From the NCBI GenBank assembly GCA_964419055.1, contig CAYQNU010000010.1, positions 94,826-158,825 on the forward strand: a stretch of DNA of 64,000 nucleotides, written 5' to 3'. Under the pieces are notes generated by a model. The model did not search any database. It was given only the letters and a program-made list of their open reading frames with translations, and was not told the origin of the DNA. The DNA is from CAYQNU01 sp964419055. GTDB taxonomy: Bacteria > Bacteroidota > Bacteroidia > Flavobacteriales_D > Parvicellaceae. Position numbers and translations under genes: made by a program. Shown here piece after piece: positions 45,647 to 52,904 of this stretch. How positions within the stretch are numbered: position 1 is the first letter of the stretch; the number at the start of each line of letters is the position of its first letter.

Positions 45647-47029
45647 ATGAAAACAATTTTACAACGTTCAGTAATTGCAATGGCTTTTGTTTTTTTAACT
45701 TCCCATAACAATTCAATAGCTCAACATTTAAGCACAGGTGGAGCTCACACACTTTTTCGCTGTGGCGATAATACAGTTTTATCATGGGGATGGAACAACC
45801 ACGGACAGTTAGGAGATGGAACGACCAATTCAACATTAACAAATCCACCCGTTCCAGTAAGTTCATTAACCAATATTATTGCTATTGCTGGAGGTGGATA
45901 CCATTCTTTATTTTTAAAAAATGACGGAACCGTTTGGTCTTGCGGATTAAATCAGGGTGGAGCATTGGGTGATGGTACAAACGTCAGTAGTGCAACTCCT
46001 ATTCAAGCATCTTCATTAACTGAAATTACTGCAATTTCGGGTGGAACTAATCATTCTATTTTTCTTAAAAATGATGGAACTGTTTGGGCTTGTGGTGCTG
46101 GAGAATTGGGCGATGGAACAACGTCTACTACACTTACCCCTATTCAACTGACCTCTCTAAGTGGAATTATTGCCATATCAGGAGGGCACAATCATTCTCT
46201 CTTCCTAAAAAACGATGGAACTGTTTGGGCTTGTGGACAAAATAGTGTAGGACAGTTAGGTGATGGCACAACCACCATTCAAATGACTCCCGTTCAAGTA
46301 ACTGGATTAAGCAACATTACTGCTGTTTATGCAGGCTATGAACATTCTTTGTTTTTGAAAAATGATGGAAACGTTTGGTCTTGCGGAAAAAATGACAATG
46401 GACAATTGGGCGATGGAACCAATACGAATAAATCTACTCCCGTTCAAGTATCTTCATTGAGTAATGTTACTGCTATTACAGGAGGACAATATTTCTCCTT
46501 ATTTCTTAAAAATGATAATACGGCATGGGCCTCTGGAGATAATTTTGGGTATTTTGGAAACGGAACTTTTATTGATCAAAATACACCTGTTCAAGTAGCT
46601 ACTAATGTGGCAGAAATCGCAGCGGGATTTAATTTTTCTATGTTTTTGAAAAATGATGGAACGCTATCGGCCTCTGGTGTAAATAACTATGGGCAATTAG
46701 GTGACGGGGCAACTTATACTTACACAACTACTCCTGTACAAGCAATCGGGCTTTGTCAGCTAACAAATTCGGTAAATGAAGTAACAAAATTCGAATTCAG
46801 CGTTTATCCGAATCCTACTCTAAATGGAATATTTACTCTTGAATTACCTAACAATACTACCGAATATGAGTTTGTGGTGACCGATGTGATGGGCAAAATT
46901 ATTTTAGACCAAAAAAGCCAAGGCGTAAAAGCAGAAATTGACTTAAGCAATCGAGTAAACGGCACTTATTTCCTACAACTCAAAACCGATACAGAAATAA
47001 CAACCAAAAAGCTCATCATCAACAAATAA
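45647..47029 (+). CDS. secreted RCC1-repeat (seven-bladed propeller) protein with T9SS type A sorting domain
   Basis: 460 residues. Signal peptide (SVIAMAFVFLTSHNNSIAQ). Seven RCC1 blades at ~27-370, each with HSLFLKNDGTVWSCG and NxxGQLGDGT. The C-terminus from ~385 (FEFSVYPNPTLNGIFTLEL; VVTDVMGKIIL; GTYFLQLKTDTEITTKKLII) is a type A T9SS domain, so it is exported and probably surface-bound. RCC1-type propellers bind proteins; the ligand is unknown. Its own terminator follows at 47138. Confidence 0.88.
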   Translation: MKTILQRSVIAMAFVFLTSHNNSIAQHLSTGGAHTLFRCGDNTVLSWGWNNHGQLGDGTTNSTLTNPPVPVSSLTNIIAIAGGGYHSLFLKNDGTVWSCGLNQGGALGDGTNVSSATPIQASSLTEITAISGGTNHSIFLKNDGTVWACGAGELGDGTTSTTLTPIQLTSLSGIIAISGGHNHSLFLKNDGTVWACGQNSVGQLGDGTTTIQMTPVQVTGLSNITAVYAGYEHSLFLKNDGNVWSCGKNDNGQLGDGTNTNKSTPVQVSSLSNVTAITGGQYFSLFLKNDNTAWASGDNFGYFGNGTFIDQNTPVQVATNVAEIAAGFNFSMFLKNDGTLSASGVNNYGQLGDGATYTYTTTPVQAIGLCQLTNSVNEVTKFEFSVYPNPTLNGIFTLELPNNTTEYEFVVTDVMGKIILDQKSQGVKAEIDLSNRVNGTYFLQLKTDTEITTKKLIINK

Positions 47030-47353
47030 TCCTCACTTCTTTTCTCTGTAAAGAGGAAACTATATTTGAGATGATTAAAAAGATAACATGATCAAAACTT
47101 CTTATATGGTTGCGATTACCCAGAAACTATTTCTTTTACTCCTGATTGCAGCATGTAGTCGGGAGTTTTTATTTACCACACGCACAAATCTAAATTTTGG
47201 CCGATAACATAATGTTGTAAACAATAATTCTTATTTTTGAAAAATAAACCTTCATCAAGCATCCTAAAATGGGGTTGTATTGTCGAAAGTTTATATCGAG
47301 TATATCTAAGTTATGTACTATGCTATTACAACCCAAACTAATAATAAGGTGAC
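47030..47353. other. 324-nt spacer: terminator and an inverted-repeat-bracketed segment
   Basis: Besides the terminator it contains GGGTTGTA (47274-47281) and TACAACCC (about 47329-47336) as inverted arms around ~47 nt, just upstream of the frameshifted SBBP gene. A 39-codon ORF at 47088-47207 is probably chance. Confidence 0.5.
47138..47171 (+). terminator. terminator after the RCC1 protein gene
   Basis: ACTCCTGA (47138-47145) pairs with TCGGGAGT (47159-47166), one G-T wobble, then TTTTTATTTA. Confidence 0.75.
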
Positions 47354-48774
47354 ATGAAAATAAAACTATTGACCTTATAATTACATTTATCGTTACGACT
47401 TTTGTAAATGCGCAGACCCCAAAAGTTGAATGGACAAAAACTATTGGCGGAATAGGTAACGAACGTGCTAATAGTATAGAAACAGACACAAAAGGAAATA
47501 TCATTGTTGTTGGTCGTTTTCAAAGCAAAACAATCACTTTGGACAACATTACGCTAACTAAAAACACAGCAGACATTGATGAAGCTGACATTTTCATCAT
47601 CAAATTAGACCAAAACGGAAAAGCACTTTGGGCGGTTACGGCAGGTAAATATGGAGATGATCATGCTTTGAGTTGCGTTACCGACAAAAAAGGAAACATT
47701 TATGTTGTTGGTTACTTTGAAAGTGAAACTTTGACATTTGACAATGTATCGCTTAAAAACAATAATTTTACAGCGAGAAAAGACAGTGTCAGATACAACA
47801 GTGATATGTGGGTTGCTAAATTTTCTCCACAAGGAAAATGTATTTGGGCTAGAAACGCAGGCGGCTTAGATGGTAACGGACAATACAGCACTATTACACT
47901 TGACAAACAAAATAACGTAATTATTAGCGGCATCGCAGGTGGCGAAATGAACTTTGGCAATGGTACAAAACTGACAAGAGAAACAGTTGGAATGTTTGTG
48001 GCTAAATATACAAATGATGGACGATTGCTTTGGGCAAAATCGCCCAATGGAAAAGGGGAAGCACAAGGCGTTGCCATAGACTCAGACGGCAATATTTTCA
48101 TCGGTGGTTACTTTACATTAACTATTTCATTTGATGATATCACACTTAAATCGCATTCTAAAAATAGCGGAGATGCTTTTGTTGCCAAATACTCACCAAC
48201 AGGTCAAGCGATATGGGCGAAGAATTTTGGTGGTGAAAGTGGTGAAATTGCCTCTTGCGAAACAGACCCCTTTGGCAACGTATATCTGGCGGGTCTATTT
48301 TTCAGCAAAACGATTATATCTGAAACAGATACGCTTACAAACAATGGAGCGATAAATCATTTCATTGCAAAGTTTGATAATGATGGAAAATTACTTTGGG
48401 CAAAATCTGCGGGAGGAAATAACGGAGAAGAACCCGCAACAGCTACTCGCGAATTTTATGTAGACAAAAACGGAAATGCTTTTTGTACAGGCTCAAATTG
48501 GAGTGAATTTACTTTTGCAGGGCAAACCATTAAACCCGTTGCAGGTTCGGAAGACATCTTTCTATTGAAGTATGACAAAAACGGTAACGAAATTTGGGGC
48601 GTTGATTACGGTGGTTCGGGCAGAAACGCAGGTAGAGGAATTACCACAGACAAAAACGGAAATGTTTTTCTAACAGGCTCTTTTGACGAAAAGCAACTAA
48701 AAATTTACAACCAAACTTTGACAAACGTTGGGGACTCTGACATTTTTATTGTAAAATTCAGTGAACAGAAATAA
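47354..48774 (+). CDS. SBBP-repeat seven-bladed propeller protein, frameshifted at its start codon
   Basis: The frame running to the stop at 48774 is open up to a TGA at 47350, and reads KTIDLIITFIVTTFVNAQ as a signal peptide just downstream of it. The only ATG in the right place (47354) is in another frame (MKIKLLTL then stop). One extra A in ATGAAAA would give MKNKTIDLII. As it stands, the first standard in-frame start is TTG 47539, which removes the signal peptide and part of blade 1. Seven SBBP blades follow (W-A/T-K-x-x-GG, DxxGNIYVVGYF, DIFIIKLDQNGKALWA). No T9SS domain at the end. Probably an inactivated or phase-varied secreted propeller. Confidence 0.7.
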
Positions 48775-48782
48775 TGAAATAA

Positions 48783-48905
48783 GCACAGTGCATTACACGG
48801 GTTTTGCGTCAGGTGGGGTGACCTGCAAACTTGGAGCTTTATGCGTATCCAAGTGTAGCACTAGGCTAAACATTTATATTTTCTAACCCCACTATAGCCA
48901 AGCCC
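48783..48905. repeat. structured GC-rich intergenic element, cassette-site-like
   Basis: By hand count 45% GC (first half 52%) against about one third for the window. It fills the space between two accessory genes: 8 nt after the SBBP stop and 3 nt before the Crp-type start. Paired segments: GTGGGGT (48813-48819) with ACCCCAC (48886-48892); CTTGGA (48830-48835) with TCCAAG (48848-48853); GTGCattACAC (48788-48798) with GTGTaGCAC (48853-48861); CAGGT with ACCTG (48810-48814 and 48821-48825). The layout resembles a cassette recombination or folding site; not proven. Confidence 0.45.
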
Positions 48906-48908
48906 CAA

Positions 48909-49502
48909 ATGTTAAACATTAATGACAAACAAATGATTGAAATTTTAAAAAATCATATAACAAGCCGACTGGGAAACGACCTTGATAATTTAGACAAGGT
49001 TCTTACCTCTTTTAAACACATCCAGACGAAACGAAACGAACAACTTTTACAACAAGGTGACACTTGCAAATATGTTTACTTTATTGCAAAAGGCTGTTTG
49101 CAAGTGTATGTATACGACAAAGATTTTAACGAAACAACAAGAGACTTAGTGGTTGAAGGCAATTGATGCTCTGAACTTATGAGTTTTGGAAGCGGTAACC
49201 CTGCCACAGAAAATATCCGAACAGTAGAACCTTGCGAACTATTTGCCATTGACAGGCAAAATTTTCAAACACTGATGGTAACAGTTCCCCAGTTTGACAA
49301 AGTATATAAACAAATTCTTGAAGCATCCTATGCCAACTCTGTTTATCGTATTAACACATTCGTTTCCTTGTCTGCGCTAGACAGAATAAAATGGTTAATG
49401 GAACACCGCCCCATGCTCATGACACGACTTTCAAGTAAACTCATTGCATCCTATTTAGGTATCAACAAAGACGTTTTTAGCCGACTGAAATCCAAATTGT
49501 AA
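48909..49502 (+). pseudogene. Crp/Fnr-family regulator interrupted by an in-frame TGA
   Basis: Two pieces in the same frame, 48909-49166 (85 residues) and the continuation to 49502, are joined by a single TGA at 49164-49166. The first is the cyclic-nucleotide-binding fold (TKRNEQLLQQGDTCKYVYFI, KGCLQVYVYD). The second continues it (NPATENIRTVEPCELFAIDR) and has the C-terminal helices and a degenerate winged helix (LSSKLIASYLGINKDVFSRL). At the TGA, TGG (Trp) would fit the family (EGN-W-CSELMSF). TGA is used as a normal stop elsewhere, for example in sufB, so this is a nonsense mutation. The gene is part of a decayed accessory stretch. Confidence 0.85.
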
Positions 49503-49581
49503 AACATCGACTTTTGTCATCGTTCACGGAAATATAATTGCTGAATTTTGCATCATTATTCACAATTAAAATTTCAAAATT

Positions 49582-49935
49582 ATGACAGAGTATTTATTAT
49601 TATTTCGCAACGCAAGTGCTGAAAATGGTTATTTAGCATCTTCACAGGATATGGCTGAAGATATGCCTAAATGGCAATCTTGGATAGGGAATATAGCTAT
49701 GCAAGGTAAATTAGTACATACAGCACCCGTTCGCTATGAAGCTACAATTGTACACAACAAGGGTGTTGTAGTTGGACCACACAAAGAAACTAATAGCGTG
49801 TTGGTTTCAGGTTTTTTAATCTGTAAATCAGATAATTGGGAAGAAGTGCAAGAATGGAGTAAGACGTGCCCCATTCTTAAATATCCAAATAGTTCAGTAG
49901 AAATCAGACCTCTCATTCCCTTTCCAACCAATTAA
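49582..49935 (+). CDS. YCII-related (YciI-like) small protein
   Basis: 117 residues. MTEYLLLFRNASAENGYLAS, MPKWQSWIGNIAMQGKLVH and the C-terminal half FLICKSDNWEEVQEWSKTCPILKYPNSSVEIRPL show the dimeric alpha/beta YCII fold; the family includes putative dehydrogenase/dioxygenase-like enzymes, and members often accompany sigma factors or Crp regulators in Bacteroidota. The His-Asp pair of classical YciI is not evident, so activity is uncertain. Start chosen at the ATG 79 nt after the Crp pseudogene; 11 nt before the next gene. Confidence 0.8.
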   Translation: MTEYLLLFRNASAENGYLASSQDMAEDMPKWQSWIGNIAMQGKLVHTAPVRYEATIVHNKGVVVGPHKETNSVLVSGFLICKSDNWEEVQEWSKTCPILKYPNSSVEIRPLIPFPTN

Positions 49936-49946
49936 AAATTAAAGCA

Positions 49947-50297
49947 ATGGACAAAATTTTAAATTTAGGAAAATACATTTTTCCCCTTTCATTTTTGTTG
50001 TATGTTGGTCTACATCTTGGTAAACCTGAAGTGGGGGCTTCATTCGTTCCCAATTACATTCCGTTTCCATACTTTTGGAATTACTTTACATTAACCTGCA
50101 TCCTTTTATTTATTGTTAGTGCAATAATTGGAAAATATGATAAATTGGCCTATTCGATGATGGCGATTTATATAATATTGATGGCCGTTTTAGTTCATTT
50201 ACCAAGAGCAATGGGACAAGAATTAGACGTAGAAAATATGACGGCTGATTTAGTAAGAGAAAAAGAATTAGAACTAGTAAACTTTTTAGAAACATAA
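49947..50297 (+). CDS. DoxX-like membrane protein, 3' end frameshifted
   Basis: 116 residues with helices YIFPLSFLLYVGLHLG, FWNYFTLTCILLFIVSAIIG and YSMMAIYIILMAVLVHLP, then ELVNFLET and a stop. The frame that follows from 50297 reads MVTGALLAFAKFVAKDKRII, the usual last helix of DoxX-like proteins (50297-50362). Adding one A in GAAACATAATGG joins the two into NFLENIMVTGALLAFAKF. So the gene is missing its last helix by a 1-nt loss in an A tract. DoxX proteins act in redox or membrane homeostasis; role here unknown. Confidence 0.7.
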   Translation: MDKILNLGKYIFPLSFLLYVGLHLGKPEVGASFVPNYIPFPYFWNYFTLTCILLFIVSAIIGKYDKLAYSMMAIYIILMAVLVHLPRAMGQELDVENMTADLVREKELELVNFLET

Positions 50298-50362
50298 TGG
50301 TGACAGGTGCATTATTAGCATTTGCAAAATTTGTAGCTAAAGACAAGAGAATAATTGGATAA
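50297..50362 (+). pseudogene. out-of-frame last helix of the DoxX-like gene
   Basis: 22 codons (MVTGALLAFAKFVAKDKRII plus Gly and stop) that complete the preceding gene if one base is restored. The ATG is probably an internal Met, not a start. Confidence 0.55.
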
Positions 50363-50382
50363 TAAAATATAAATAGTTGAGG

Positions 50383-50411
50383 TGTCGGGACAAATTATGT
50401 TCCGACATTTA
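50383..50411 (+). terminator. terminator of the YCII/DoxX gene group
   Basis: TGTCGGGAC (50383-50391) pairs with GTTCCGACA (50399-50407), one G-T wobble, 7-nt loop, followed by TTTAT. Confidence 0.7.
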
Positions 50412-50527
50412 TGTATCTTAGATCATTATTTGGTGATGCAATGTATCATCTTGGTGGATATGAGAACTATTCAACCATTAAAAACGACTAATTTTAATAG
50501 CCTCAACTTCAACTCTTCATGAGCTTA

Positions 50528-52810
50528 CTATACAATTCTTACACCTACCACACACACATCATCCAATTGATAATAACGCGCTTCCTTATTTTCAACAACT
50601 GATTGGGTTCTCCATTCTTCAAAACTATCATCCAAAAATTGTTTTTGTTGATCCATATCAAATAATTGCATACTCAGAATTCGGTTTTTAAAATGAGTGG
50701 ATTTCATTTTTTTGCCATTAACACCACCAAATTGGTCAGCATATCCATCAGTAAAAAGGTAAATTCTATCATCTTCTTGAATCGAAATAGTAACCGTGGT
50801 AAAGGGGGTCATTTTATCATAAATTGCCACGGGTTGTTTATCAGGTTTGATTTCAAACAATCTAAAACCATTATCTTCTATAAAAGGCACTGCTTCTGAC
50901 AGCATTTCTTCTTTACTACAAACCAACAGATCTTTATCAGCAGATCGAACAATCCAAAGTGCATTATTTGCGCCTGACCACTGCATTTGAAACACCGCCT
51001 TACCTGTATCTGGGTTTCTCCATTTTCTTAGAGATGCCAGCGAAATATCCATACCGTCTTTTACCTCACGATTATTTTTTGCTAATCTATCAATAATGAT
51101 TTTTCGTGCTTTGTCCAACAATTCTCCCGTAGAACTTACTTTTTCTTCTAAAACTACCTTTGACAAAGCATTACTACAAATTACACTAATCATTGCCCCT
51201 GGAACGCCATGACCTGTGCAATCAGCAGCAGCAAAAAACACAATACTCATACCATCCGAATAAGCAGAATCAGACATTATCCCCACATCTTCTGCTTGGG
51301 TAATGGGTTTGGTCTCTAACCAATAAAAATCTCCACTTACCACATCCTTGGGTTTAAACAATACAAATCCATCTTTAAGTTCCTTGTTAAGTATGTCTTT
51401 AGATGGTAAAATGGCATCTTGTATTCTTTTGGCATAATTTATTGAATCTGAAATTTCCTTGTTTTTTTCTTCTACTAATTCCTTTTGATGTTCGATAATA
51501 TCTTTTTGTTTTCTAATTACCAATAATCTATTAACAATAAATATAGAAAACAAACTAATTAATCCCAATCCCAAAAAAAGAGCCATTTGTTTATTTTCTT
51601 GTGCTTCAATTTGAGCTTCTTGCTTTTCTCGTAGAGCATCATTCACCTTATCTTTCTCAGCGTTTTTTACACTATCTGCAGTTATTTTTTTATCGAATTC
51701 ATATTTGAATTGCTGTTGAATTATCTTCTTTTCACTCTCTTCATTTCTAATACTATCGCTCATTTCAACATACAACTCAAACATCTCAAGCGCCTTTTTA
51801 TAATCATTTTCCGACTTATATAATTCATACAATACTCTGCTACTTGCCATTAACTCTTGGTTCACTCCAATTTCTTTTGCTAAATCCATGGCTTCTTGCA
51901 CCAACTTCTTAGATAAATCTGGTTTTTTTTGTACTTGATATATTCTACCGATATTGACTAAAGTAGAAATAGCTCCCTTTTTATCTCCTATTGTTTTCCT
52001 GATTTCTAAGGCCTTGTTAAAATAATCCATAGAAGGCACAAAGTCTTTGGCTTTAAAATAATTTTGTCCGATTAAATCATATGAAGTAGCTACAGCATGT
52101 AAATCACCAATTTTCTCTGACATTTTAAGACTTTTCTCAAAATATTCAATAGCCTTTGCCGAATTATCGGTGGCCGCATAAACGGTTCCAATGTTATTAT
52201 AACCTATTGAAACACCTTGTTTGTTCCCCTGTTTTTGTTGAATCAACAAACTCTTTTGATAATATTCTAAAGCTTTATCATAATCTTGCTGGCCGAAATA
52301 AATGATGCCAATATTGGCCATTGAACCAGCCATACTCATATTATCACCTATTTCTTCGGCAATATCCAGACTTTTAAAATAATGTTCTAGTGCTAAATTT
52401 TGATTCCCCTGATCACTGTATACTGCTCCTATATTATTGTGTGATTTTGCTTGTCCTTTTTTATCTTTCAACTCAACATAAGTAGTTAAACACTTATCAT
52501 GGTAAACAATTGAATTTTGATAATCACCTCTTAAGTAAAATGAAATTGCCTGAGTATTAAGAGCCTGTGCTTGAAAATCTTTTCGATTGTTTAATTCGGC
52601 ATACTCATACATCATTTGAGCACATACAAAAGCACTATCTGGATTTGTAAATAAATAACCAACCCATGCTATTTCATCAATAGCTTTAAGTCTTTCTTCA
52701 ATAGAAACCTTTGGATTGTCCCATACTGACCAAAGCGAATCCATATTCAGTTGAGATCGAACAGACCCAATAAAAAACGTTAGTAGTAAAAAAAAAACTA
52801 TTTTTTTCAT
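50528..52810 (-). CDS. TPR protein with SpoIIE-type (PP2C) serine/threonine phosphatase
   Basis: 760 residues. Signal peptide (VFFLLLTFFIGSVRSQ), then seven to eight TPR units (SHNNIGAVYSDQGNQNLALEHYFKS; NIGIIYFGQQDYDKALEYYQ), a membrane helix ~ residues 408-427 (LFLGLGLISLFSIFIVNRLL), a coiled coil (KELVEEKNKEISDSINYAKRI) and the SpoIIE phosphatase: VVSGDFYWLE, FFAAADCTGHGVPGAMIS (metal Asp with Gly-His), and DDRIYLFTDGYADQFGG. Such TPR-PP2C proteins reverse anti-sigma or partner-switch phosphorylation. No partner gene is adjacent. It is divergent from the PpiD-like gene. Confidence 0.92.
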   Translation of the reverse strand: MKKIVFFLLLTFFIGSVRSQLNMDSLWSVWDNPKVSIEERLKAIDEIAWVGYLFTNPDSAFVCAQMMYEYAELNNRKDFQAQALNTQAISFYLRGDYQNSIVYHDKCLTTYVELKDKKGQAKSHNNIGAVYSDQGNQNLALEHYFKSLDIAEEIGDNMSMAGSMANIGIIYFGQQDYDKALEYYQKSLLIQQKQGNKQGVSIGYNNIGTVYAATDNSAKAIEYFEKSLKMSEKIGDLHAVATSYDLIGQNYFKAKDFVPSMDYFNKALEIRKTIGDKKGAISTLVNIGRIYQVQKKPDLSKKLVQEAMDLAKEIGVNQELMASSRVLYELYKSENDYKKALEMFELYVEMSDSIRNEESEKKIIQQQFKYEFDKKITADSVKNAEKDKVNDALREKQEAQIEAQENKQMALFLGLGLISLFSIFIVNRLLVIRKQKDIIEHQKELVEEKNKEISDSINYAKRIQDAILPSKDILNKELKDGFVLFKPKDVVSGDFYWLETKPITQAEDVGIMSDSAYSDGMSIVFFAAADCTGHGVPGAMISVICSNALSKVVLEEKVSSTGELLDKARKIIIDRLAKNNREVKDGMDISLASLRKWRNPDTGKAVFQMQWSGANNALWIVRSADKDLLVCSKEEMLSEAVPFIEDNGFRLFEIKPDKQPVAIYDKMTPFTTVTISIQEDDRIYLFTDGYADQFGGVNGKKMKSTHFKNRILSMQLFDMDQQKQFLDDSFEEWRTQSVVENKEARYYQLDDVCVVGVRIV

Positions 52811-52904
52811 AATAAAAAGTAAAGGTAATAAAATTTTGCTTCAACAATTTTTACTTTATCAAATTCTAATTTGTATATTCGCACCCTTAAATTTTTTATA
52901 CACT

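Noticed and set aside
47088..47207. A 39-codon ORF with a lipobox-like LLLIAAC
   Set aside because: Most of it coincides with the terminator hairpin of the RCC1 gene and it has no homologous look beyond the hydrophobic stretch.
49164..49169. TGA as selenocysteine or reassigned Trp codon
   Set aside because: TGA ends other genes here (sufB, the glycosyltransferase, crtZ), no SECIS-like hairpin follows, and a plain TGG to TGA change explains it.
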